Shown piece after piece: positions 1 to 8,191 of a stretch of DNA of 64,000 nt (the first letter of the stretch is position 1; the number at the start of each line of letters is the position of its first letter). The position numbers and the translations under genes are program-made. This stretch comes from Krasilnikovia cinnamomea. GTDB lineage: Bacteria; Actinomycetota; Actinomycetes; Mycobacteriales; Micromonosporaceae. Location: positions 4,402,001 through 4,466,000 of the forward strand of contig NZ_SHKY01000001.1 of NCBI RefSeq assembly GCF_004217545.1. The letters run 5' to 3'. Below the pieces are notes generated by a model, which was given only the letters and a program-made list of their open reading frames with translations, was not told where the DNA came from and did no database searches.

Positions 1-1
1 C

Positions 2-790
2 CTGCCGCACTTCCCGGGCGACCTGATCGAGGCGCCCATCTCCGGCGGCGACATCTGCGTCCAGGCGTGCGCCAACGACCCGCAGGTGGCCGTGCACGCC
101 ATCCGCAACCTGGCCCGGATCGGCATGGGCGTGGTCACGGTCCGGTGGTCGCAGCTGGGCTTCGGCCGTACCTCGTCAACCACCAGGGACCAGGCCACCC
201 CGCGCAACATGTTCGGCTTCAAGGACGGTACGGCCAACCTGAAGGCCGAGGAGACCGACCTGCTGCGCGATCACCTGTGGGTGCAGCCCGGCGACGGGCC
301 CGCCTGGATGACCGGCGGCGCGTACGTGGTCACCCGCAAGGTCCGGATGCTCATCGAGACCTGGGACCGGACCTCCCTGGGCGAGCAGGAGGACATCATC
401 GGCCGGACCAAGGGCAGCGGTGCGCCGCTGGGCCGGGCCGACGAGTTCGACGAGCCCGACCTCGAGGCGAAGCGGCCCGACGGCGAGCCGGTCATCGCGA
501 TCGACTCGCACGTACGGCTGGCCCACCCGACCCAGAACTCGAACGCCCGCATGCTGCGCCGCGGCTACAACTTCGTCGACGGCTCCGACGGGCTCGGCCG
601 GCTCAACGCGGGCCTGTTCTTCATCGGCTACCAGCGCGACCCGCGCACCGCGTTCGTCCCGGTCCAGCTGAATCTCGCGCGACACGACGCCATGAACGAG
701 TACGTCCGGCACGTCTCGAGCGGTATCTTCGCCTGTCCACCCGGCGTCACCGGCGCCAGCGACTACTGGGGGAGCACCCTCTTCGCGTGA
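2..790 (+). CDS. DyP-type haem peroxidase (EfeB-like), C-terminal part
   Basis: The frame is open from the window edge to a TGA at 788-790, so the N-terminus is missing. The protein shows the DyP signature GFKDGTAN, whose Asp is the distal catalytic acid. It also has the segment IDSHVRLAHP, which supplies the proximal haem-ligand His, followed by an Arg-rich stretch and the fold-typical FFIGYQRDPR segment. DyP enzymes of the EfeB branch are usually Tat-exported and act in peroxide-dependent oxidation or haem/iron handling. The export signal would lie upstream, so subcellular location cannot be judged here. The gene ends 58 bp before mtrA in the same direction. A shared promoter is possible, but functional linkage is not shown. 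Confidence 0.9.
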   Translation: MPHFPGDLIEAPISGGDICVQACANDPQVAVHAIRNLARIGMGVVTVRWSQLGFGRTSSTTRDQATPRNMFGFKDGTANLKAEETDLLRDHLWVQPGDGPAWMTGGAYVVTRKVRMLIETWDRTSLGEQEDIIGRTKGSGAPLGRADEFDEPDLEAKRPDGEPVIAIDSHVRLAHPTQNSNARMLRRGYNFVDGSDGLGRLNAGLFFIGYQRDPRTAFVPVQLNLARHDAMNEYVRHVSSGIFACPPGVTGASDYWGSTLFA

Positions 791-848
791 CCCCGGGTGG
801 CAAGATCGCCTGGGGCGCTTCCACCGGAACCGGAGAGGCAGTGCAATA

Positions 849-1547
849 TTGGACCACATGAGAGCCCGGGTACTGGTGGTCGACGACGACCCCGCGCTGG
901 CCGAGATGCTCGGCATCGTGCTGCGCAGCGAAGGATTCCTGCCCTCGTTCGTGGCCGACGGCGAGCGCGCGCTGTCCGCCTTCAGGGAGAACCGGCCGGA
1001 CATCGTCCTGCTCGACCTCATGCTGCCCGGGATGAGCGGCATCGACGTGGCGCGGGCCATCCGTGGGGAGTCGGGCATCCCGATCGTCATGCTGACCGCT
1101 AAGAGCGACACGGTCGACGTCGTGCTGGGCCTGGAGTCCGGCGCGGACGACTACGTGGTCAAGCCGTTCAAGCCCAAGGAGCTGGTGGCCCGGATGCGGG
1201 CCCGGCTGCGCCGGGGCGAGGACGCCGCACCGGAGCTGCTCACCATCGGGCCGCCCGGCAACCAGATCACGATCGACGTGCCCGCGCACACGGTCGCCCG
1301 CGACGGCGACGAGGTGAAGCTGACCCCGCTCGAGTTCGACCTGCTGGTCGCGCTCGCCCGCAAACCGCGCCAGGTGTTCACCCGTGAGGTGCTGCTGGAG
1401 CAGGTGTGGGGCTACCGGCACGCCGCCGACACCCGGCTGGTCAACGTGCATGTGCAGCGGCTGCGCGCCAAGATCGAGCCCGACCCGGAGCGCCCGGAGA
1501 TCATCCTGACCGTGCGCGGGGTCGGCTACAAGGCGGGCACGGGCTAG
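849..1547 (+). CDS. mtrA: Response regulator MtrA
   Basis: OmpR/PhoB-type response regulator of the essential actinobacterial MtrAB system, which couples envelope and cell-division state to transcription. The receiver domain (about residues 5-120) has the acidic triad DDD at 12-14, the phospho-acceptor Asp56 in LLDLMLPG, the TAKS switch and the VVKPF Lys. A winged-helix DNA-binding domain follows, ending in VRGVGYKAG. The TTG start at 849 lies 10 nt after GGAGAGG. An ATG at 858 would give MRARVLVVDDD, closer to the usual family N-terminus, so the start is uncertain by three codons. It is followed by mtrB and lpqB in the conserved order. Confidence 0.96.
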   Translation: MDHMRARVLVVDDDPALAEMLGIVLRSEGFLPSFVADGERALSAFRENRPDIVLLDLMLPGMSGIDVARAIRGESGIPIVMLTAKSDTVDVVLGLESGADDYVVKPFKPKELVARMRARLRRGEDAAPELLTIGPPGNQITIDVPAHTVARDGDEVKLTPLEFDLLVALARKPRQVFTREVLLEQVWGYRHAADTRLVNVHVQRLRAKIEPDPERPEIILTVRGVGYKAGTG

Positions 1548-1659
1548 AGCGCCCAAGATTGGCAGGTAAGACCCAGGCAGGACGGCAGGTCGCACAGCGG
1601 GACAGGCCGTCCACAGGCCGACGCGGGGCGGGTCGGCGACCGGCTAACCTAGCCGGGAG

Positions 1660-3489
1660 ATGCGCGCTCCGTCCTGGCTCCCCATGCCCGTCCGCCGCCT
1701 GCTGCGGCTGGTGCGGCGCTATTGGCGTGTCCTCGTTCGGGGGGCCCGCCGCACCGCGGCGCCCGCCCGCCGCGCGTGGCGGCGGTCCCTGCAGGCCCGC
1801 GTCATCACCATCACCCTAGTCGCGTCCAGCCTGCTCGTCGGCGGCTTCGGCTGGTTCGTCGCGGACCGCAGCGCCAAGATCCTGCTCAACCGCGCGCAGG
1901 ACGAGGTCGAGGCGCAGATGCGCACGAAGGTGGACTACGCGTACCACCAGCTCACCGTGCACCGGCAGGTCTTCGACCCGAAACTGCCCTCGACGATGCG
2001 CGCCACGGTCGACCACCTGGCCGACGGCAACCCGGCCGAGAACGGCGGCGCCATCGTCACGCTGCGCGCCGCCGAGTATCCCGATCTCAAGCCGGTCAGC
2101 TCCACCAACTTCGACACCTCGCAGTTGATCACCCCCGAGCTGGTCAAGGCCGTGGCCGGGCGCGGCGGCGAGTATCAGCAGATCCGTACGGCCGAGATCG
2201 CCGGGGTGCAGACGAAGTTCCTGGTGTCCGGGTCCCCGGTGCCGACCAGCTTCGGCCACGTCGAGCTGTACTACCTGGTCCCGCTCACCACGGAGGACCG
2301 GGCGGCCAACCAGATCCGCACCACGGTGCTGGTCACCGGCCTGACCCTGGTGCTGCTGCTGGGCATCGTCGCGCTTCTGGTGACCCGGCTGGTGGTGACC
2401 CCGGTCCGGGACGCCGCGCGGACCGCCCAGCGCCTCTCCGCCGGCCTGCTGGATCAGCGCATGAAGGTCTCCGGCGAGGACGAGCTCGCCCTGCTGGCCG
2501 CGTCGTTCAACCAGATGGCGGCAAACCTGCAGCGGCAGATCGTCCGGCTGGAGGAGATGTCGCGGCTGCAGCGCCGGTTCACCTCCGACGTGTCGCACGA
2601 GCTGCGCACCCCGCTGACCACCGTACGGATGGCCGCCGACCTGATCTTCACCGAGCGCGACGAGTTCGACCCGGCGGTGGCGCGCAGCGCCGAGCTGCTC
2701 CAGGCCGAGCTGGACCGCTTCGAGAGCCTGCTCACCGACCTGCTGGAGATCAGCCGGTTCGACGCCGGCTTCGCGGCGCTGGACGCCGAGCACACCGACC
2801 TCGTGCCGATCGTGCAGCGGGTCACCGAGCGGCTCACCGGGCTCGCCGAGCGGGTCGGCGTGACGATCGAGCTGCGCCTGCCGGACACCCCGGTGATCGC
2901 CGAGGTGGACCCGCGCCGGGTCGAGCGGATCCTGCGCAACCTCGTCGGCAACGCCGCCGAGCACGGCGAGGGCAAGCCGGTCGAAGTGACCCTCGCCTGC
3001 GACGACGCTGCCGTGGCGGTCACCGTCCGCGACCACGGGGTGGGCCTCAAGTCGGGGGAGGAGCGGCTGGTGTTCAACCGGTTCTGGCGCGCCGACCCGT
3101 CCCGGGCCCGGCAGACCGGCGGCACCGGCCTGGGCCTGTCCATCAGCGTGGAGGACGCGCGGCTGCACGGCGGCTGGCTGGAGGCGTGGGGCAGCCCCGG
3201 CGCCGGCGCCCAGTTCCGCCTCACCCTGCCCGTACGCTCCGGGGACCGGCTGGTGGCCGCGCCCCTGCCGCTGATCCCGCGCGACCGCGACCCGCTGTTG
3301 GCCGGTCCCACCGCCGCGCCGGAGGCCGGTGCGGAGGCGCCCGCGCCCGCGCCGGAGGACCGCGCGGCAGCGCCGGCGCCCGCACTCGCCGCTCGGGAGA
3401 CGGCCGTGCCCGTGGCGGAAGCCGCCGGGACGCCCGCCCCTGGCGCCTCGGGCACCGTGGCGGCCGATCCGGCCGAGGTGATCGGATGA
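1660..3489 (+). CDS. mtrB: Sensor histidine kinase MtrB
   Basis: Membrane histidine kinase partner of MtrA. A basic cytoplasmic N-terminus precedes transmembrane helix 1 (about 47-67). An extracytoplasmic sensor region of about 150 residues follows, then helix 2 (about 219-243), HAMP, and the HisKA phospho-acceptor His313 in SDVSHELRTP. The HATPase domain has NLVGNAAEHG (N box), DHGVGL and GGTGLGLSI. The last 75 or so residues are an Ala/Pro/Glu-rich tail outside the kinase fold, a low-complexity extension of unknown role. The start follows GCCGGGAG; an internal ATG at 1684 is possible. The stop overlaps the lpqB start by 4 bp (ATGA), indicating translational coupling. Confidence 0.96.
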   Translation: MRAPSWLPMPVRRLLRLVRRYWRVLVRGARRTAAPARRAWRRSLQARVITITLVASSLLVGGFGWFVADRSAKILLNRAQDEVEAQMRTKVDYAYHQLTVHRQVFDPKLPSTMRATVDHLADGNPAENGGAIVTLRAAEYPDLKPVSSTNFDTSQLITPELVKAVAGRGGEYQQIRTAEIAGVQTKFLVSGSPVPTSFGHVELYYLVPLTTEDRAANQIRTTVLVTGLTLVLLLGIVALLVTRLVVTPVRDAARTAQRLSAGLLDQRMKVSGEDELALLAASFNQMAANLQRQIVRLEEMSRLQRRFTSDVSHELRTPLTTVRMAADLIFTERDEFDPAVARSAELLQAELDRFESLLTDLLEISRFDAGFAALDAEHTDLVPIVQRVTERLTGLAERVGVTIELRLPDTPVIAEVDPRRVERILRNLVGNAAEHGEGKPVEVTLACDDAAVAVTVRDHGVGLKSGEERLVFNRFWRADPSRARQTGGTGLGLSISVEDARLHGGWLEAWGSPGAGAQFRLTLPVRSGDRLVAAPLPLIPRDRDPLLAGPTAAPEAGAEAPAPAPEDRAAAPAPALAARETAVPVAEAAGTPAPGASGTVAADPAEVIG

Positions 3490-5309
3490 GACGGCCACGG
3501 CGTCCGCTGCGCCTGCTGCTGGCCGGCGCGGTGCTGGCCGCGCTGGGGCTCGGCGGCTGCGGCATCCCGGACAACAGTTCCGTGCTGCCGATCGGGCCCG
3601 GCCCGACCACCGGCACGTCGTCGGGCAACGACGTCCCGCCCACCCGCAACGACCGCGAGGCCACGCTCGACAAGGCGCAGTTCGTCCAGTACTACCTCCA
3701 GGCCGCCGCCGGAGTCTTCGACGACGCCCCGAACCGGGTACGGCGGTTCCTGCCCCCGCCCACCGCGGCCGCCTTCAAGCCGTCACCGGACATCCACGTG
3801 GTCCGCCAGATCGAGAAGCCCCTGGTCAACCCGGGCAGCGACAACGTGACCGTGAAGGTGCAGCAGGTCGGGGTGCTGGGCCGCAACGGCATCCTCGATC
3901 CCACCCCGAACGAGCCGGTCGTCGAACATCACCTCGTGGTCGGCACGGTCGCGGGCCAGTCCGGGCTGTTCATGCGGAAGGCGCCGCCGCAGTTGCTGAT
4001 CAGCGACGAGGCGTTCACCAACTTCTACGTCCAGCGGACGATCTACTTCTGGAACACCGAGCGCACCGGCCTCGTCCCGGACGTGCGCTACATGCCGCTG
4101 AGCGTGCCCAGCGAGCAGCAGCCCACGGAGATCCTCCGGTGGCTCAGCGCCGGGCCCGCGCCGTGGCTCGCCGAGGCAGTCGACCCGCTGCCCGACGGCA
4201 CCACCGCGATCGGCAACGTGCCCGCCGTCAGCAACGACAAGCTCCAGATCAACCTCAGCGATCAGGGCATGTCGCAGGAGGACTCGCGCGTGCTGGACCG
4301 GCTGCGGCGGCAGCTGATGTGGTCGTTGCGGCCGAACCTGCCCCGGGTGCTCGAGCTGCGCATCGGCCACAGCGACCCCATCGACTACACCGACATGGAC
4401 TACCTGGCCAGCAACTTCGCGTACCGGCTGACGGACCGGCCGGAGCGCTTCGTGGTGTTCGACGGGCGCATCCGGCGACTGTCCGGCTCGGCGGGGGCCA
4501 CGGAGCCCGTGCCGGTGCTGACGCCGGCGGACAACCGCAACGTCCGGGACGCCGCGATCAGCACGTCGTCCAGCGACGCGTACGCGGCCGTGGTGGTCGG
4601 CGAGGCCGGGGGCAAGCAGAGCCTGAAGGTAGGCACCGGCCGGATCGGCGGGCAGGCGCCGTTGCGCCGGGTCACGCTGCCCGGGTCGCTCGGTCACCCG
4701 GCGTGGGCGGTGACCCCGGACCAGCGGTCCGGCACCGCGTTCGGCCTCATTCCGGCGGGTGGGGCGTTGTACGGCTTCACCGCCGCGGGCGGGCCGGCGC
4801 GGCGCATCGACGTCTCCGTCGATGCCGGCCCCGTCAAGGCGGTGGCGATCGCCCCGGACGCGCACCGGGTCGCCTTCGTGGCGGGCGGGCGGCTCTACGT
4901 GACCGTGCTGGCGACCAGCGGCGACACCGTGCAGCTCAGCGCCCCTCGGCAGATCCGCACCCCGCTGCGCGAGGTCACCGCGGTGGACTGGAGCGGTGAG
5001 GGCTGGCTCTCCGTGGCCGGGGTCCGGGCCGCCACCAAACGTGTGGCGATCATGGACGTGTCGGTCGACGGCGTCCTGGAGTACGACCGGTTGCAGGACC
5101 TGGGCACGGAGGCGGTCAGCCACCTCACGGCGTACCCGGCGAACCCGGCGACCGGGCGGGTCACCTCCAACTCGGTCAGCTACGTGCAGGGCGGCGTCGC
5201 CTACGACGCGCTGTTCGAGGCGGTCAAGATCACCGTGGCGAACCTCGCCGAGCCGGTGCAGAACCCGCCCGCCGGGGTCGCCCCCACCGCCCCGTTCTTC
5301 CTCAACTGA
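3486..5309 (+). CDS. lpqB: Lipoprotein LpqB
   Basis: Accessory lipoprotein of the MtrAB system, known in mycobacteria to bind the MtrB sensor domain and modulate MtrA phosphorylation. The protein is 607 aa. It has a short signal peptide with the lipobox LGGC (Cys25), then a Ser/Thr/Pro linker, a GerMN-like domain (about residues 200-320, including VLELRIGHSDPIDY) and a C-terminal beta-propeller-like region. The ATG start is set by the overlapping ATGA with mtrB, which excludes longer readings into mtrB. It should be anchored to the outer face of the cytoplasmic membrane. Confidence 0.95.
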   Translation: MRRPRRPLRLLLAGAVLAALGLGGCGIPDNSSVLPIGPGPTTGTSSGNDVPPTRNDREATLDKAQFVQYYLQAAAGVFDDAPNRVRRFLPPPTAAAFKPSPDIHVVRQIEKPLVNPGSDNVTVKVQQVGVLGRNGILDPTPNEPVVEHHLVVGTVAGQSGLFMRKAPPQLLISDEAFTNFYVQRTIYFWNTERTGLVPDVRYMPLSVPSEQQPTEILRWLSAGPAPWLAEAVDPLPDGTTAIGNVPAVSNDKLQINLSDQGMSQEDSRVLDRLRRQLMWSLRPNLPRVLELRIGHSDPIDYTDMDYLASNFAYRLTDRPERFVVFDGRIRRLSGSAGATEPVPVLTPADNRNVRDAAISTSSSDAYAAVVVGEAGGKQSLKVGTGRIGGQAPLRRVTLPGSLGHPAWAVTPDQRSGTAFGLIPAGGALYGFTAAGGPARRIDVSVDAGPVKAVAIAPDAHRVAFVAGGRLYVTVLATSGDTVQLSAPRQIRTPLREVTAVDWSGEGWLSVAGVRAATKRVAIMDVSVDGVLEYDRLQDLGTEAVSHLTAYPANPATGRVTSNSVSYVQGGVAYDALFEAVKITVANLAEPVQNPPAGVAPTAPFFLN

Positions 5310-5310
5310 C

Positions 5311-6141
5311 GTGCCCGCAGCGGAGCTGCTGGCGGGGCTGGCGGATCTGGTGCTGCCCACGGCGTGCGCCGGGTGTGGGGCGGAGCGGGTGCCGTTGCGG
5401 CTCGGCACCTGCGCGGAGTGCGTCGTCGCCCTGGAGGGGCTCACCCCGTACCCGGTCGTGCCGGTGCCGCCGCCGAGCGGTATGCCGCCGTGTACCGCGG
5501 TCGGGCCGTACGCCGGGGCGTTGCGGGGCGTGCTGCTGGCGTACAAGGAACGGGGCCGGCACCGGCTGGCCCGGCCGCTCGGCGCCCTGCTGGCGGGCGC
5601 GGTCGCGGCCGCGGCGGTCCGGGCCGGGGCCGCGACCGGGGCGCCGTTGCTGATCGTGCCGGTGCCCTCGACCGCGGCCGCCGCCCGGCGGCGGCACGGA
5701 GATCATCTGGCGCGCCTGGCCGGGCACGCGGCATGCCGCCTGCGCGCCGCCGGCTGGCGCGCCGAACTGGCGCGGCCGTTGCGCGCCGCGCCCCGGCCCG
5801 ACTCGGCGGATCTGGGTGCGCTCGCCCGGGTGGCCGTGGCTGAGAGTTCGCTGCGAATCAAGGCGACCCGGATCGGCATTTCGCAGCGGCGATCGACGAT
5901 GAGAGGCACGCTGGTGGTGGTGGACGACATCGTCACCACGGGCGCCACGCTCGCCGCGGTGGCAACTCGGCTCACGGAGGCGAACATGCAGGTTGCGGGC
6001 GCTGCGGTGCTGGCCGCGACGCAGCTGCGCCGGGCTCACCGGGGCAGCGATCGGAGCTCGCGCCGGCCGGTCGCGGACCGGGCCCAAAGTCCCGAAGCGC
6101 TTCCCCGAACGAGGGGTGACTGGGGCGCATCCGCACGTTAG
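5311..6141 (+). CDS. ComF-family amidophosphoribosyltransferase-like protein
   Basis: ComF/GntX family protein of 276 aa. An N-terminal zinc-ribbon uses paired cysteines (CAGCG at about 17-21 and CAEC about 16 residues later). A C-terminal PRTase fold carries the PRPP-binding loop VVVDDIVTTGATL. ComF proteins are linked to DNA uptake in competent bacteria, although in actinobacteria the role is not established. The GTG start lies one base after the lpqB stop, so it probably shares the mtrAB-lpqB transcript. The C-terminal 40 residues (after AATQLRRAHRG) are Arg/Ser-rich and poorly conserved in character. The type IV pilus genes at 40-53 kb make a DNA-uptake role conceivable but unproven. Confidence 0.85.
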   Translation: MPAAELLAGLADLVLPTACAGCGAERVPLRLGTCAECVVALEGLTPYPVVPVPPPSGMPPCTAVGPYAGALRGVLLAYKERGRHRLARPLGALLAGAVAAAAVRAGAATGAPLLIVPVPSTAAAARRRHGDHLARLAGHAACRLRAAGWRAELARPLRAAPRPDSADLGALARVAVAESSLRIKATRIGISQRRSTMRGTLVVVDDIVTTGATLAAVATRLTEANMQVAGAAVLAATQLRRAHRGSDRSSRRPVADRAQSPEALPRTRGDWGASAR

Positions 6142-6360
6142 CGTCTTGATGACGAGGGTAAGTGCCACGATTTACCCGCCACCGGAAGCCGGCGTCGCGA
6201 GACCGACCTGCCGCTTCGGAAAGGAGTCGTCTTCCAGCCATTGGCCCGGCCCCTGCCGGATTCCCGTGAACCCGGCATCGCCGCAGCCATACCACGTCGC
6301 AGTACGGCGCCCCCGGTACCGCCGGGCGCGCGCAGAACGAAACGTTGGGGGAGGTCACGA

Positions 6361-6963
6361 GTGGACATTGTCGTCAAGGGCCGCAACGTAGAGGTTCCGG
6401 ACCATTACCGGGTGCACGTCAAGGACAAGCTGAGCAAGGTCGAACGCTACGACCACAAGTTGATCCGGACCGACGTAGAGCTGTTCCACGAGCGCAATCC
6501 GCGGCAGTCCGACAACTGCCAGCGCGTGGAGATCACTGTGGTGACCCGCGGCCCGGTTGTGCGGGCCGAGGCGACCGCCAAGGACTTCTACGCCGCCTTG
6601 GACGTAGCGATCAACAAGCTCGACGCCCGGCTCCGGCGTGCCGCCGACCGCCGCCGCGTGCATCGCGGCCGCCGCGCACCGGTCTCGGTGGCCGCCGCCA
6701 CGGCGGGTCTGCCCACCGACCTGCCGGACGTCGAGGCGAGTGAGGACGCGCTGGCCGAGCACGACGACAACCGCCCATACCGCATCGTGCGCCATAAGGA
6801 ACACCCCGCGGACCCGATGACCGTCGACGATGCGCTGTTCCAGATGGAACTCGTCGGACACGACTTCTATCTCTTCCACGACAAGGAAAGCGGCCGGCCC
6901 AGCGTCGTCTACCGGCGCCGCGGGTACGACTACGGCATCCTCAGCCTGGAATCCACGCCCTGA
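6361..6963 (+). CDS. hpf: Ribosome hibernation promoting factor, long form (HPF)
   Basis: Long-form HPF/RaiA, 200 aa. The N-terminal S30AE domain (about 1-105) begins MDIVVKGRNVEVPDHY and binds near the ribosomal decoding centre. A charged linker of about 40 residues leads to the C-terminal dimerisation domain (about 145-200), containing PMTVDDALFQMELVGHDFYLF. The long form drives 100S ribosome dimers in stationary phase. The GTG start at 6361 is chosen because GGGGGAGG lies just upstream; a longer in-frame reading from 6241 lacks family similarity. The 219 bp upstream holds its probable promoter. It is followed by a stem-loop and convergent genes. Confidence 0.95.
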   Translation: MDIVVKGRNVEVPDHYRVHVKDKLSKVERYDHKLIRTDVELFHERNPRQSDNCQRVEITVVTRGPVVRAEATAKDFYAALDVAINKLDARLRRAADRRRVHRGRRAPVSVAAATAGLPTDLPDVEASEDALAEHDDNRPYRIVRHKEHPADPMTVDDALFQMELVGHDFYLFHDKESGRPSVVYRRRGYDYGILSLESTP

Positions 6964-6973
6964 GCGGGCCTCC

Positions 6974-7008
6974 GGCCGGTGCGCGAGCCCAACGCCCGTG
7001 CGCCGGCC
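6974..7008 (+). terminator. Stem-loop after hpf
   Basis: A 12-bp stem (GGCCGGTGCGCG with CGTGCGCCGGCC, including two G-U pairs) and an 11-nt loop lie 10 bp after the hpf stop, between convergent genes. No U-tract follows, as is usual for actinobacterial terminators. Confidence 0.5.
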
Positions 7009-7057
7009 GACGATCGCCCGCCACCTGACTCGACGTCACCGCCCACCCGCGGGCACG

Positions 7058-8191
7058 TCACCGGTCGAAGCCGGCCGCCTCCCGGACCAGGTCCTCCGCC
7101 AGCAGCGCGAACTGCACGTCGTCGCTGCGGAGGCCGTTCGCCCCGGGCAGCCGGGAGCGCAGGAACGCCTCCCGGCGGAAGCCGGCCTTCTCCAGCACCC
7201 GCTGGGAACCGGCGTTGTCCGGCAGGGTGCCCGCGACCAGGCGCGCGATGCCGGTCTCCGCGAACGCCCACAACGCCAGCAGCTGCACCGCCCGCGTCTG
7301 GTAGCCACGCCCACGGAACGCGGGCAGCATGCTGTAGCCGATCATCGCCTGCCCGGTGACGGGTTCCTGGTAGAAGAGTCCCAGGTTGCCGGCCGGGAGG
7401 CCGCTGGCCGTGTCGACCACCACCAGGTCGGCGCGGTCGCCGTTGAGCCAGTGCGCCGCCGCCCACGCGCACCGGCGGCGGATCTCCTCCGCGTCCGGGG
7501 GCACCGGTGGCACGATCGTGGCCACCACGTCCGGCACCGTGTGCAGTTCGGTGTAGAAGGCGATGTCGTCGCCGGTCAACGGGCGCAGCGTGACCACCCC
7601 GTCGGTGAGTTCCCCGCCGGGCAGGTCCGGCAGCAGCCGCGGCGTCGGGCCCGGCGGATCGCCGGCCAGCCGACCGTACGCCAGCAGGTCGTCGCGGTCG
7701 CCGTCACGGCGGGGCACGGCACCACGGCGTACGCCCTCGCGGCGGAACCCGGTCGCCAGCGCCACCCGCTGGCTGGCCGCGTTCTCCCAGTGGGTGAGCA
7801 CCTCCAGCCGCGCCACGCCGGCGGCGAAGGCGTGGTCCGTCAGCGCCCGCACCGCCGCGGTCGCCACCCCACGGCCACGGGCGCCGGGCGACACCCAGTA
7901 GCCCAGCTCGGCCTGCCGCCGGGCGGCCACCACCCGTTCCAGTCCCACGCCGCCGAGCACCCGGTCCGTGGCCGGGTCGGTGATCGCGTACGCGCAGCCG
8001 CCCAGCGCGAACGCCTCCGGCACCGCCTCGCGCAGGAAGAACTCGCCGTGCTGGCGTTCGAAGGGCGCCGGCAGCGAGGGCATGAAACGCTGGGTGAGCG
8101 GGTCCGCGTAGCCCGCCACCACCGCGTCGAGGTCGTCCGGGCGGTAGATCCGCAGCCGTACGCCATCCCCCTCGATCGTCGGTACGATCAT
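7058..8191 (-). CDS. Tandem-GNAT acetyltransferase (RimJ/RimL type)
   Basis: 377-aa protein with two GNAT domains. The first (about 1-175) contains YWVSPGARGRGVATAAV as acetyl-CoA-binding motif A. The second (about 185-370) contains IGYSMLPAFRGRGYQTRAV. Both have the Q/RxxGxG/A pyrophosphate loop and the final ASQRVALATGF or GSQRVLEKAGF motif typical of ribosomal-protein N-acetyltransferase relatives. Substrate is unknown. Its ATG overlaps the stop of the upstream gene by 4 bp, so the two double-GNAT proteins are translationally coupled. Together they supply four acetyltransferase domains from one transcript. Confidence 0.88.
   Translation of the reverse strand: MIVPTIEGDGVRLRIYRPDDLDAVVAGYADPLTQRFMPSLPAPFERQHGEFFLREAVPEAFALGGCAYAITDPATDRVLGGVGLERVVAARRQAELGYWVSPGARGRGVATAAVRALTDHAFAAGVARLEVLTHWENAASQRVALATGFRREGVRRGAVPRRDGDRDDLLAYGRLAGDPPGPTPRLLPDLPGGELTDGVVTLRPLTGDDIAFYTELHTVPDVVATIVPPVPPDAEEIRRRCAWAAAHWLNGDRADLVVVDTASGLPAGNLGLFYQEPVTGQAMIGYSMLPAFRGRGYQTRAVQLLALWAFAETGIARLVAGTLPDNAGSQRVLEKAGFRREAFLRSRLPGANGLRSDDVQFALLAEDLVREAAGFDR

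Noticed and set aside
1722..3485. Open frame extending lpqB upstream through mtrB
   Set aside because: LpqB has a clear signal peptide and lipobox beginning at 3486, and the upstream part is out-of-frame mtrB.
6142..6360. Riboswitch in the hpf leader
   Set aside because: The 219 bp is GC-rich with some pairing potential, but no known riboswitch core could be recognised.
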